Below are positions 21,169-29,169 of a stretch of 64,000 nucleotides of DNA, piece by piece. The translations under genes were made by a program, and so were the position numbers. The number at the start of each line of letters is the position of its first letter. Positions within the stretch are counted from its first letter, which is position 1. Under the pieces are notes generated by a model that worked only from the letters and a program-made list of their open reading frames with translations, ran no database searches and was not told where the DNA came from. Source of the stretch: Streptococcus ratti FA-1 = DSM 20564 (lineage in GTDB: Bacteria; Bacillota; Bacilli; Lactobacillales; Streptococcaceae); the NCBI RefSeq assembly GCF_000286075.1, contig NZ_AJTZ01000006.1, positions 1-64,000 on the forward strand, written 5' to 3'.

Positions 21169-22014
21169 TTAACCAAAAACGGCTGTAATCAGACCATACA
21201 TGATCAAGAGAGTCCCCAGACCAATACGGTATTTTCCAAAGAAAGTGAAGTCATGATTCTTCACATAATCTGTCAGGAAGCGGATGACATACAGGCTGAC
21301 CACAAAAGCAACCAGCATGGCAACCAGCAGAATAAGAAGCTGGCTGCCCATTAAAACAGTGCCTGATTTAATGAATTTGAAAATCTTGTACAGACTGGCA
21401 CCAAACATGATGGGAATTCCCAGGAAAAAAGTAAATTCTGTTGCAACTTCACGGCTAGTTCCTACCAAGATGCCGCCCAAAATAGTTGCTCCTGAACGGC
21501 TAGTTCCCGGAATGAGTGACAGAACCTGAAACAATCCGATATAGATAGCTGTCTTATAGGGCATATCAGCCAAGCGCGTAATGACCGGCTCAATATTTTC
21601 ATGGCGCTTTTCCACATAAATAAAAGCCACACCGTAGATAATCAGCATCAGAGCTACAGTGAAAAAGTTTTGAAAATGTGCATCCAGCCAATCATTTATT
21701 TTCAGACCGATAATAGCAGCCGGTAATGCAGCAATGATAACCTTAAGCCAAAGCTGCCAAGTCAGCTGCACCTCCCGCACTGTCTTCCCTTTTTTAAAGG
21801 GATTCAGCCGATCAAAATAAATAACGACAACGGCCAAAATGGCTCCAAGCTGGATGACCACATTAAACATGTTGGTAAAAGGAGCATTGGCATCCTTAAA
21901 TTTAATAAATTCTTCTACCAGAATCAAATGCCCGGTACTTGAAATAGGCAGCCATTCCGTGATTCCTTCCACTATTCCGAAAATAATGGCCTTAATGATT
22001 TCAATTAATAACAT
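21169..22014 (-). CDS. uppP: Undecaprenyl-diphosphatase UppP (BacA)
   Basis: Membrane phosphatase that recycles undecaprenyl pyrophosphate and confers bacitracin tolerance. The 281 residues contain both family motifs: [20 protein letters not shown] (residues 14-33) and [15 protein letters not shown], with about eight membrane segments. AAAGGAGACTAT precedes the start. It stands between the DUF2207 gene and mecA, all on the minus strand. Confidence 0.95.
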   Translation of the reverse strand: MLLIEIIKAIIFGIVEGITEWLPISSTGHLILVEEFIKFKDANAPFTNMFNVVIQLGAILAVVVIYFDRLNPFKKGKTVREVQLTWQLWLKVIIAALPAAIIGLKINDWLDAHFQNFFTVALMLIIYGVAFIYVEKRHENIEPVITRLADMPYKTAIYIGLFQVLSLIPGTSRSGATILGGILVGTSREVATEFTFFLGIPIMFGASLYKIFKFIKSGTVLMGSQLLILLVAMLVAFVVSLYVIRFLTDYVKNHDFTFFGKYRIGLGTLLIMYGLITAVFG

Positions 22015-22064
22015 ATAGTCTCCTTTTATTTACTTTGAGCAGCTTAACGGCGACATTCTGCGAG

Positions 22065-23957
22065 TTAAAAGGCACCGCCCCCGCCACCTCCGCCTCCGCC
22101 GGAGAAGCCGCCGCCTGAACCGCCAGATGATACCGAAAAGTTAGAAGCACTCTGGGCGGTTGAAGTATAGGATGATAAGTGGGTAGTTGACATTCCCACA
22201 TAATAATTGGTATTGGTTTCTAAATAGTCATTCATTTGTGCGTTGTCTAGGCTGATATTCTTGAGCTTTAAATAATCTTGAACCCGTTCTGCATAGCCGT
22301 ATAAAGTAGCGTAAACCAAAATCCGGTTCCAAACGACAACACCTGCTAAGTCAACATCATTGAATGTCTTCACATCGCGAATCATATTTTTAAAAGCATC
22401 CCAGCCCTGTCTGACCATAAGACCTTCCTGTGTCAGCAGACCGGATACTTTATAATAATCAGCTTTGAGATAATAAAAAATGAGAAAAACAGCTGACAAG
22501 ACAAGTATAAGAGCATTTGTCCCTAAGCCAAACCAGTAGCCCTTAAACAGGCTAAAGATGCCTACAGCTAAAGACAGCAATAAGGCAAGGGCCGCAAACA
22601 AATAAACTGCGCTCAGGAAAAACTTCTCTTGTGCCCTTTGCTTACGGTGAATTATTTCTAATCCTAATTTTTCAACTGCCTCTGCGATCCGATTGTCTAA
22701 GTTTTGAACACGCTTCTCAAACAAATCAAGGATTTTTTTACCCTTTTGACGGATTACTGTTTCGCTACTCTTTTTGAACATTTTTTTATCTATTTTATAG
22801 TCCGCAAAGGCATCGTCAATTGACATTTCGCCTTTTCCATAGACAAAGGTCAGAAATGCCTGCTCATATGGCTCCAGCTTATTGACATTAGAAACCGTAA
22901 AACGCTTATGATTATCGGAAATTTTAAGCTTTTTTTGATCAATTAAATCCAAAAGACCAGCCTGAACCAGCTCCTTAAAGCCCAGATCATAACGGCGTCT
23001 CTTACCTTTTAAGGGTGAGACTTCCCTAATTTCTAAATCATAAACATAGCGGGCTAAGAGCAAGGGCGAAAGGTCTGTCGGCGGACTGAACAGGTGCATA
23101 TGTCTGGAAACCTTTTTTTGTCCTAGCATACCTTTCCAGACCAAATAACAAAGACCAGACAGCACCAGCAAAAAAGCAGCTACTAGCGGCAATAATTTGC
23201 CAACAAGGAAGGGATAAAATTTCTGATTACGGGCAATGTCCTTTTCGACAGCCTGAAACTGTGCTAACCTTTTGTCCGAGTTGGCAGTTTCAAGAGAAAA
23301 GTCAGAACTTGGCCAGTAAGCGTGCAGTTCCAGCTGTTTACCCTGGCCTAAATGATCGAGAGTTATTTTATAAAGATTATTTTTACGGCTGATTTTTGGC
23401 TGAGCCTTAAAATAACCAGTATGAGCATAAAGCTTGCTGCCCTTTAGCTCAGCTCCCGGTCCCTTAACTGTCAGAATAACCTTATCCAAAGCAGCATCCC
23501 AATCACTGATTGGAACCCAGTTGAGCTCTGCAATATCTGAATAGACACTTGTTATCTTTTGAAGTTTCCAATTCAAAGATAAAACAATCCGATCGCCGCT
23601 GTTCCCGCCGTTATAAACTTTCACACGGTAGCCATCCGATAACTTTTCAATCGCTGTACTTACTGAGCGCTTATGGAGCCTTCCTTTTTTATCCATTTTA
23701 TAAGCAATGACAGCAGGGTGACGGTCTATTTTAAAGCCTTTAGGAACATTGCCTGCCATACCTAGAGTAACATACTGCCCCCTATAGTCGGAATCAAAAT
23801 CGTAAACAATGTTCTGCTGGAATTCCGCCGTATTATTTCTGTTGATAGTCAGATTCCCTATATAAAGGCGGATGCTGTAATCGACATCGTCAGCTGACAC
23901 AAAGCTTGTTGTCATTAAACTACAGCAGATCATCAAAAAGAACAGTATTTTTTTCAT
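22065..23957 (-). CDS. DUF2207 membrane protein with Gly-rich tail
   Basis: A 630-residue protein: signal peptide (first 22 residues, ending VSADD), an extracytoplasmic beta-rich DUF2207 domain (about 25-230), a membrane helix near 255, a cytoplasmic winged-helix-like region, two close membrane segments near 450-490, then a cytoplasmic part. The C-terminus is unusual, Ser/Thr-rich then SGGSGGGFSGG and a run of nine glycines before AF; this kind of tail is typical of the family. Function is not known; envelope stress or wall-linked roles have been suggested for relatives. A possible -10 (TAAAAT) lies about 35 bases upstream of the start. Confidence 0.85.
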   Translation of the reverse strand: MKKILFFLMICCSLMTTSFVSADDVDYSIRLYIGNLTINRNNTAEFQQNIVYDFDSDYRGQYVTLGMAGNVPKGFKIDRHPAVIAYKMDKKGRLHKRSVSTAIEKLSDGYRVKVYNGGNSGDRIVLSLNWKLQKITSVYSDIAELNWVPISDWDAALDKVILTVKGPGAELKGSKLYAHTGYFKAQPKISRKNNLYKITLDHLGQGKQLELHAYWPSSDFSLETANSDKRLAQFQAVEKDIARNQKFYPFLVGKLLPLVAAFLLVLSGLCYLVWKGMLGQKKVSRHMHLFSPPTDLSPLLLARYVYDLEIREVSPLKGKRRRYDLGFKELVQAGLLDLIDQKKLKISDNHKRFTVSNVNKLEPYEQAFLTFVYGKGEMSIDDAFADYKIDKKMFKKSSETVIRQKGKKILDLFEKRVQNLDNRIAEAVEKLGLEIIHRKQRAQEKFFLSAVYLFAALALLLSLAVGIFSLFKGYWFGLGTNALILVLSAVFLIFYYLKADYYKVSGLLTQEGLMVRQGWDAFKNMIRDVKTFNDVDLAGVVVWNRILVYATLYGYAERVQDYLKLKNISLDNAQMNDYLETNTNYYVGMSTTHLSSYTSTAQSASNFSVSSGGSGGGFSGGGGGGGGGAF

Positions 23958-24223
23958 TACTAATCTCCAAAAAATCCTTTTCCCTATTTTATCATAAAAA
24001 CCGTCTAAAGATAAACCTTGTATCTATTCATTATATTATCCAGCATGACAGAAGCAAGGCTATCGTGAACAGATTTACTTTCAAAAAAGAATAGCACCTT
24101 CTCCATTAGGCGCTAGTAACTGTATTTCAGAAGCTGTACTAGGGTGGGGCAAAGTGAAGGCAAGAACCTATAGTTTTGATTTTTGAAGAGTAGAATCGTC
24201 ATCAAATTGTCCCTTTCATAATA

Positions 24224-24252
24224 TTGCACAATCTAGGGGAGAACGGTATAAT
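24224..24252 (+). promoter_or_regulatory. Promoter of the ComR-like regulator gene
   Basis: TTGCAC (24224-24229), 17-base spacer, TATAAT (24247-24252), about 30 bases before the ATG. No GACA-N4-TGTC box is present, so the regulator gene itself does not look autoinduced. The remainder of the gap back to 23958 shows no gene. Confidence 0.8.
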
Positions 24253-24282
24253 GAACATACAAAAAGACTAGGGGAGACCATC

Positions 24283-25185
24283 ATGACAATAAAAGAAGAT
24301 TTGGGACAGCGGATTAAAGACAAAAGAAATCAACAGCAACTGACACAAAGCCTTTTGTGCGGAGACGAAACAAAGCTGACCATTCGACAGCTTCAGCGGA
24401 TTGAGGGCGGGCAGTCTTTGCCGACTCTGGAAAAATTAGAGTTCATTGCTGATCGCTTAGGAACTAAAATAGCTGATCTACTGGAAGGCAGCGATATCCA
24501 ACTGCCTGACGATTACTGGAAACTAAAGGGGCAGATTATTAAGTTTCCCACTTACGGAGATAAAGAAAGACTCCGGCAAAAGCAGGAGCTAATCGAAGAA
24601 ATTTATGACAAGTACTTTGATATCCTGCCTGAGGATGAGCTACTCTTTTTGGATCTTTCAGAAAATATCCTAGAGAGTTCCCACGAGAAAGATATTCCTA
24701 ACATCGAGGAGATTTACGACGATGCCTTTGAGCAAGTACTCAAGAAAGAGACATTTACTCTTAATGATTATCTTTATATGAGTTATTTTTTACAGAAGTG
24801 CGGAAAAACAGCAGATTATGATCGGGTAACCTTCAAACTGCTTGAGCAAAAATTGCTCAAACAGGAGTTGGCAGCAGATGAACTTTATAATATTAAATTT
24901 TTGATTGCTGTTATGGAGGCAACTGGCGTTTATGCCCTTCATGATGATTATCAGGATCTTCTTCCCTTGCTGGAGAAGGCTCAACGGATTATTGATAAGG
25001 CTCAGCTTCTCACTTATAAACCAGCCCTTTTAGAACTTGAAGCCAAATACTACATCAAAGTCGTCAAGGATAAGAAAAGAGCCAAGGAACTCTACCAGCA
25101 AGCCTTGGTGATGGGAGAAATCTTAGGCGACTCTATTATCATTGCAGATGTCAAGATGGAGATGGCAAATGATGGGATAGACTAG
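24283..25185 (+). CDS. ComR/ScuR-like pheromone-dependent transcriptional activator (Rgg superfamily)
   Basis: The 300-residue protein has an N-terminal XRE helix-turn-helix (about 1-68) and a C-terminal all-helical TPR-like domain that in this family binds a short imported peptide. The stretch RQLQRIEGGQSLPTLEKLEFIADRLG closely follows the ComR pattern RQLxRIExGQSxPTL, including the unusual acidic residue before the second helix (GDETKLT). ComR and its paralogues ScuR and SarF activate promoters with a GACA-N4-TGTC core. Two such sites occur here, one just downstream (25322) and one at the daptide operon (33598). A small hydrophobic peptide gene follows within 220 bases, the classical comR-comS layout. 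It is probably a ComR paralogue devoted to bacteriocin control; whether it also drives competence is unknown. Confidence 0.88.
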   Translation: MTIKEDLGQRIKDKRNQQQLTQSLLCGDETKLTIRQLQRIEGGQSLPTLEKLEFIADRLGTKIADLLEGSDIQLPDDYWKLKGQIIKFPTYGDKERLRQKQELIEEIYDKYFDILPEDELLFLDLSENILESSHEKDIPNIEEIYDDAFEQVLKKETFTLNDYLYMSYFLQKCGKTADYDRVTFKLLEQKLLKQELAADELYNIKFLIAVMEATGVYALHDDYQDLLPLLEKAQRIIDKAQLLTYKPALLELEAKYYIKVVKDKKRAKELYQQALVMGEILGDSIIIADVKMEMANDGID

Positions 25186-25321
25186 CAGGAGACACTATTA
25201 AGCTTTTAGTTACAACAAATATCTTTAGCTTCTGTATTCTCAAAGCAGTGGGGTAAAATTACTAGTCTAAAAAGATGATTCATTTTTAGTAGTTTAGGTA
25301 TCATCACTTTTTTACAAGAGG

Positions 25322-25337
25322 TGACACCAATGTCGTT
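25322..25337 (+). promoter_or_regulatory. ComR-type box at the pheromone gene promoter
   Basis: TGACACCAATGTCGTT contains the dyad GACA-CCAA-TGTC. Fourteen of 16 bases agree with the box at the daptide operon (33598-33613). The -10 begins 24 bases after the final C of TGTC in both promoters. Confidence 0.75.
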
Positions 25338-25358
25338 GCTGCTTTGAGGAATATGGAG

Positions 25359-25364
25359 TAGAAT
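25359..25364 (+). promoter_or_regulatory. -10 element of the small peptide gene
   Basis: TAGAAT lies 24 bases downstream of the ComR-type box core and about 33 bases before the second ATG of the small ORF. There is no good -35, as expected for an activator-dependent promoter. Confidence 0.6.
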
Positions 25365-25396
25365 AGACTTATCAAATGAAAGGAAGTCTTTATCAA

Positions 25397-25462
25397 ATGA
25401 ACTTGAAAAAAATCTTTGAAGTTTTAACAACTCTTACTCTTTTAGTAATGGCAATATACTAA
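25397..25462 (+). CDS. Candidate ComS-like pheromone precursor (21 residues)
   Basis: The peptide begins MNLKKIFEVLTTL and ends TLLVMAIY: a short basic N-terminus, then a hydrophobic stretch. This is the size and form of ComS and SHP precursors (17-24 residues), whose last 7-8 residues are released and re-imported by Opp. Start chosen at the ATG with AAAGGAAG ten bases upstream; an in-frame ATG seven codons earlier lacks a site. It lies 211 bases after the ComR-like gene behind a ComR-type box. It lacks the WW motif of mutans or pyogenes ComS, so the type would be different. No homologue is recognised by me. Confidence 0.6.
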   Translation: MNLKKIFEVLTTLTLLVMAIY

Positions 25463-26012
25463 TAATTAATATTGATTAGGAACAACTTATATGGGTTTTA
25501 TTCAGCTTGATAATTCCCAATAATTATGCTAATTAGCTCTGTAATATCTGCAGTAGGTGAGTGCACCTGTTGCGGATATTATGGAGTTTTTTGATTATGA
25601 AAAAACATAGGATTTATCATAATAAGCAATTAGGCACTCATTAGAGAGTCTTGTAAAACAGTTTAGAAACCGTAAATTTAAACGAATTGAAAGATAGACT
25701 GACTCATCATTATTTATCCGCTTTTAAACACAGGCTTATCTAAACTCTATCCTGTTTTATCTTTCTTTTCTCCTCAAAAAACTTTAATTCCAATATAAAG
25801 CTTTCAAGCAGAGTATCATCACTTAGATAAGCCTTGTCTAAATGTTGCTAGCTCTCTGAATTTCTAATGCAAAAAAAGAATCAACTCCCTTACTTCTCAA
25901 GGATTAAGAATAAAGATAAATGAGCTTCACTGTTATATAAAATAAAAATAAAAGAGAATTAGCAATACCACCAACAAGAAAAAGAGTTTTGAATAAGATG
26001 TCGGCATAAGAA
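25463..26012. other. AT-rich intergenic region without recognisable gene
   Basis: Beyond the ISL3-like hairpin at 25535-25596, this stretch shows only very short frames with no supported start. It separates the ComR-like module from the end of the convergent daptide operon and looks like decayed DNA. Confidence 0.5.
25535..25596 (+). repeat. ISL3-like terminal repeat remnant / dispersed hairpin, copy A
   Basis: AGCTCTGTAATATCTGCAG pairs imperfectly with a downstream copy ending in GCGGATATTATGGAGT, with TAGGTGAGTGCACCTG between. The same design recurs on the minus strand at 51591-51642 and, in half form, at 36279-36320 (GGCTCTTTGTCAGCTGTAGTGGGT). The GCTCT...CTGTAGTGGGT pattern recalls ISL3-family ends in streptococci. 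Confidence 0.5.
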
Positions 26013-26064
26013 AAAAGATAAATGAAGTTAACCATATCTTTAATTATTTCTTCATTTATCTTTT
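26013..26064 (-). terminator. Terminator of the daptide operon
   Basis: Perfect 15-base arms AAAAGATAAATGAAG and complement; on the minus strand a TTTTTTC run follows. It lies 90 bases after the last precursor gene. Confidence 0.85.
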
Positions 26065-26154
26065 GTTTTATATTAATAATCAAGGTGATAGTTTAGGATT
26101 AAAATTCTTTTATCTAAAAATCTATCATCTACTAAGTAGCTATATAACCAATAA

Positions 26155-26301
26155 CTAGGTTATGATTGCACCAGCAATTGTTGCTCCTGCTGCTGCTCCC
26201 AAAATAAAATCTCTAGCAGCGCCATTGAGTTCTACAGAGTTAAGTTCTTCAAACATTGTCTCTGCTTGAAATTCTGTTGTTGAGATATCTAAATTATTCA
26301 T
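26155..26301 (-). CDS. Daptide-type precursor peptide (C-terminal Thr), copy 1
   Basis: A 48-residue peptide too short for routine ORF calling. The leader (about 1-27) contains FEELNSVELNG, the motif shared by all four precursors here; the core starts near AARDF and runs as a small-residue hydrophobic helix ending AGATIAGAIIT. The terminal Thr is the residue that daptide enzymes convert to a dimethylated diamine. The ATG overlaps the stop of the upstream membrane ORF as ATGA, with AAGGAG inside that ORF, so translation is coupled. It is the last gene of the operon. No Cys, and few Ser or Thr in the core, argue against a lanthipeptide. Confidence 0.85.
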   Translation of the reverse strand: MNNLDISTTEFQAETMFEELNSVELNGAARDFILGAAAGATIAGAIIT

Positions 26302-26489
26302 TGTTTCTCCTTATTATTTGTTCTTGAGCTTTTTGATACTACTTTTTTTCTTCCTAAAATTGATAGTAGTAGGGTTAATACTAGCATTACAGCGGCTACA
26401 AGTAAATGTTTGGTTTCTATCATTAAGATTGTTGCCGCAGTTAATAATAAAATTGATTCAAAATAATTTTTGGGTTCGCTATTAATCAT
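26298..26489 (-). CDS. Small membrane protein, candidate immunity factor
   Basis: The 63-residue product has two predicted membrane segments (about ESILLLTAATILMIE and HLLVAAVMLVLTLLLSIL) and a highly basic, hydrophilic C-terminus (GRKKVVSKSSRTNNKEKQ). This is the usual build of small bacteriocin immunity proteins. Start placed at MINSEPK because AAAGGAGTCTGT precedes it; the open frame extends ten codons further without a site. It lies between two precursor genes, 10 bases after one and overlapping the next. Immunity is inferred from size, topology and location only. Confidence 0.7.
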   Translation of the reverse strand: MINSEPKNYFESILLLTAATILMIETKHLLVAAVMLVLTLLLSILGRKKVVSKSSRTNNKEKQ

Positions 26490-26499
26490 ACAGACTCCT

Positions 26500-26640
26500 T
26501 TAGGTGAGAATAGCCACACCTACAACAGCACCAGCACCTGTAACAGCACCAGCAATAAACCAGCCATCTCCATTTAATTCTTCTGAATTAATTTCCTCAA
26601 ACTGTACGGCAGTCATTTTCGTTTCATTATGTTCCTTCAT
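26500..26640 (-). CDS. Daptide-type precursor peptide (C-terminal Thr), copy 2
   Basis: A 46-residue peptide. The leader (1-24) has QFEEINSEELNG; the core of about 22 residues (DGWFIAGAV onward) is rich in Gly, Ala and Val, ending VVGVAILT. Cleavage is likely after Asn-Gly, since that is where conservation among the four precursors stops. AAAGGAAAACGAAA precedes the ATG. The lack of charged residues apart from one Asp means that an aminated C-terminus would give the mature peptide positive charge at both ends, the property for which daptides are known. Confidence 0.87.
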   Translation of the reverse strand: MKEHNETKMTAVQFEEINSEELNGDGWFIAGAVTGAGAVVGVAILT

Positions 26641-26671
26641 TTTCGTTTTCCTTTCATTTTACATCATTTAA

Positions 26672-26800
26672 TCAGGTAATAACCAAAGCGCCTACGGCAA
26701 CACCGGCACCAAAAGCAGCAACTTGGCCTACACTGATACCATTGAACTCCTCAGAACTAATTTCCTCAAATTCTACATATTGAAAAGCTTTTTCTTCCAT
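26672..26800 (-). CDS. Daptide-type precursor peptide (C-terminal Thr), copy 3
   Basis: A 42-residue peptide with leader motif EFEEISSEEFNG (residues 10-21) and a 21-residue hydrophobic core, ISVGQVAAFGAGVAVGALVIT. A very strong ribosome site (AAAGGGGGTGATAGA) precedes the ATG. Gly and Ala are spaced as in membrane-inserting helices. The C-terminal Val-Ile-Thr matches the Ile/Leu-Thr ends of the other two copies. It lies 31 bases upstream (in transcription order) of copy 2. Confidence 0.88.
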   Translation of the reverse strand: MEEKAFQYVEFEEISSEEFNGISVGQVAAFGAGVAVGALVIT

Positions 26801-26842
26801 TCTATCACCCCCTTTCAAAATCATATTGAGCATTTCACCAGC

Positions 26843-26959
26843 TTATAGAATAACCGGTTGCAGCAATGCTTTCCAAATTAATTTCCCAAAGTTAGTGTTT
26901 AATTCCTCCACAGTAACTTCTTCAAAAATCTGTAATTCTGTATCATTTTCTTTTTGCAC
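26843..26959 (-). CDS. Precursor-like peptide lacking the C-terminal Thr
   Basis: A 38-residue peptide starting at GTG, with GAAAGGAGGTGAGATT upstream. The leader motif IFEEVTVEELNT matches the other precursors, so the recognition protein should bind it. Its core (NFGKLIWKALLQPVIL) is different: it is cationic and amphipathic, ends in Leu and lacks a terminal Thr, so the decarboxylase should not act on it. It may be an unmodified partner peptide, a decoy or a diverged relic. It is the first precursor gene after the aminotransferase, 30 bases downstream. Confidence 0.75.
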   Translation of the reverse strand: MQKENDTELQIFEEVTVEELNTNFGKLIWKALLQPVIL

Positions 26960-26989
26960 AATCTCACCTCCTTTCAATAAAAACCGAAC

Positions 26990-28228
26990 TTAAAAAGAAG
27001 TTTGACTTTCAATTTTTTTAGAAATCAGTTTAAGAGCTTTTTCTAAAACACTCAGATTAATATTAATCTGCGGCATAATAGACAGTCCCTCTTCTGCTTC
27101 GTTAATGTAAAGATAGGTTAATATACCAAGCTTTTCTAATGACTTCATAATCGGGAGTGATTGGTTGCTTTCCGTCCTAACCGCAGTCATAATTCCTTTA
27201 TTGCGATAGGACAAATTTCGTGAATCCAAAATGTTTGAAATTTCATCAGAAATATCTTTTATCTTTCTTTCTATGACCTGCCTAGACTTAATATAATAAT
27301 CCAGAACAATGTTAGCTGACTCTAATCCTAGAAGATTTCCATTTTGAGTTGAGAAATGCTCCATAACTCTCGGATTTTGCTGCAACTTTCCATCAACCTC
27401 TTTATTAACACAGACACAGCCAAAAGGAACAATACCATTATTAATAGCTTTACTGAGACATAAAACATCAGGGCTTTCAGATAACTGTTGGAAATAGAAT
27501 GGTGTCCCTGTTTTAAAGAATCCAGTAGCAACTTCATCAAAGACTATCAGGACTTGATTTTCTCTCAGCAGTTTTAAAAGTGCATTGAAAAACTCTGTAC
27601 TAGCAAAGTAGACACCTGCCGAAGCCAAAATCGGTTCAATCATCATGACATCATAAGAGGAGGCCACTTTTGCAATATAGTCTAGAGTATCCTTTTCTTC
27701 TGTTACAGATTTGGGATAGTCTATAAAAGTCACTTCTCCATATTTCGGATAGAAGGAACTATTGATACCTTGATCGATACCACTCACTGATATACCTCCA
27801 AAAAAAGTGCCATGATAGGAATCTTTGAAAGCTAGGATGCGGTTTTGTTGTCCTTTCTTATTGGTATAATCAGCAATTTTTAAAGCCAGTTCTGTATTTT
27901 CTGAACCAGAATTCGTATAAAGAACTCGCTTAAAATCCTGTCCTGTTAGTTCTAAGATTTTTTGAGCCACCTCATCATAAATATTATGCTGAAAAGAATG
28001 GATATCAAGATAGGGGAGCTTTTCACTTAACACTTGATCAAATCGCTTGGAAACCCGTTGATACAGAGAATCAATATAGCCGAGCGAAGTATTCCATAAA
28101 CCGCTTCTTAAATCAAGATACTTCCTGTTTTGACTATCATATAAATAGGTGCTATCCGCTTTGACTGGCTTAAAATCATACATAGTTTCATTGCCATAAG
28201 CACCATTTAGCAGAGCATAATGTTTCAT
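26990..28228 (-). CDS. Class III aminotransferase, daptide biosynthesis type
   Basis: PLP-dependent transaminase predicted to convert the C-terminal ketone left by oxidative decarboxylation of Thr into an amine. Of 412 residues, the fold-type I signature is clear: SGSENTELALKIA (107-119), the DEVATGF motif (Asp231) and the PLP lysine in CLSKAINNG (Lys260). Start chosen at MKHYALL with GAGGAGAAAA before it; the longer frame (13 codons) overlaps the protease gene. The family also holds glutamate semialdehyde and ornithine-type enzymes, but immediate neighbours (protease, SDR, methyltransferase, precursors) favour the peptide-modifying role. Confidence 0.85.
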   Translation of the reverse strand: MKHYALLNGAYGNETMYDFKPVKADSTYLYDSQNRKYLDLRSGLWNTSLGYIDSLYQRVSKRFDQVLSEKLPYLDIHSFQHNIYDEVAQKILELTGQDFKRVLYTNSGSENTELALKIADYTNKKGQQNRILAFKDSYHGTFFGGISVSGIDQGINSSFYPKYGEVTFIDYPKSVTEEKDTLDYIAKVASSYDVMMIEPILASAGVYFASTEFFNALLKLLRENQVLIVFDEVATGFFKTGTPFYFQQLSESPDVLCLSKAINNGIVPFGCVCVNKEVDGKLQQNPRVMEHFSTQNGNLLGLESANIVLDYYIKSRQVIERKIKDISDEISNILDSRNLSYRNKGIMTAVRTESNQSLPIMKSLEKLGILTYLYINEAEEGLSIMPQININLSVLEKALKLISKKIESQTSF

Positions 28229-28250
28229 TTTTCTCCTCACTTCCAATCTT

Positions 28251-29159
28251 CTAAATAAAATAACCAAGCAAATTATAAATAAAACTACTAATGGAAAGAA
28301 TTATCATCAAAAAATTTACGATACCTAATAAAAATATATCTAATCTAAATTTTTTATTCTGTGAAAACATACCCTTGAAATAAGACATGTAATCATCTAC
28401 TCCGAGTAAATTGCTAAGATACCAATAGCCATCTAATTTTAAAAACGGTAATAAGTTGGTGATAATAAGTCCTAGATTAACAATGATTAATCCAAATAGG
28501 AAGCTGGATGGGTACAGCAGATCTATCAAGGTTAAGAAAAACCAAATGGCAACTTGAAACTTCACACCAGCTAAAACCAACTCATTCCTTTTTCCGCCTT
28601 TCAAGATTTTATAAAAGGGAACTTTAATAAAAAAGACAGGCATGGAAAAATATCTCAAAGAGAATCCAAAAGTAACTTTAGATGGTTTCAAATACTTATA
28701 ATAAACCGAGAAATGAGCATACTCGTGTAAGGGGAGAATTACCACAGTGGTCACAAAATAAATTGCTGCCATATCCCAAACCGAAAAGTGCTCTAGCGAA
28801 AAATCCCTTAAATCAACAGAAGCAGCCGTTGCTGTAATGGGGAGCAAGGTAAAGCTGCTTACTAACATCAAGAGCGTTAAATACCATTTATTTAAAAATA
28901 AAGAAATTTTATAGAAGGCATTAATCTTAGAGCTATCTAAAATTAGTCTAATCAAGTGAAAATTAGTCAATTTCCCTCTCTTATAAGGAGAGGTATAAAA
29001 ATTATATAGAGGGTTATCAGGCTCTTCAACATCTTTCAAATAATTTTCCAAATGATGGTTAGATGTAATCATACGATCATTTCGAACATTATATAGCCAT
29101 CTTCTATTATCGTTGATTTGATACTGAATATCTTTGTATTCTTTAATTGTTAGATTCAT
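28251..29159 (-). CDS. M50-family intramembrane metalloprotease, daptide leader or maturation protease
   Basis: Site-2-protease type membrane enzyme of 302 residues. The zinc motif HEYAH is at 145-149 in a membrane segment, and the second metal-ligand motif appears as LLPFLKLDGYWYLSNL (Asp243). An N-terminal cytoplasmic stretch of about 85 residues precedes four to five hydrophobic segments. Characterised and predicted daptide clusters carry an M50 protease, and here it is the only protease candidate to remove the leader, probably after Asn-Gly, at the membrane. Strong site TAGGAGGTAGATA before the ATG. Confidence 0.87.
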   Translation of the reverse strand: MNLTIKEYKDIQYQINDNRRWLYNVRNDRMITSNHHLENYLKDVEEPDNPLYNFYTSPYKRGKLTNFHLIRLILDSSKINAFYKISLFLNKWYLTLLMLVSSFTLLPITATAASVDLRDFSLEHFSVWDMAAIYFVTTVVILPLHEYAHFSVYYKYLKPSKVTFGFSLRYFSMPVFFIKVPFYKILKGGKRNELVLAGVKFQVAIWFFLTLIDLLYPSSFLFGLIIVNLGLIITNLLPFLKLDGYWYLSNLLGVDDYMSYFKGMFSQNKKFRLDIFLLGIVNFLMIILSISSFIYNLLGYFI

Positions 29160-29169
29160 TATCTACCTC

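Noticed and set aside
25898-25992. Hydrophobic 24-codon frame on the minus strand (MPTSYSKLFF...)
   Set aside because: No ribosome site, located after the operon terminator, and in an AT-rich stretch where such frames arise by chance.
26990-28228. Glutamate-1-semialdehyde aminomutase or ornithine aminotransferase
   Set aside because: The fold family is the same, but the gene sits between precursors and an M50 protease, with no heme or arginine genes near.
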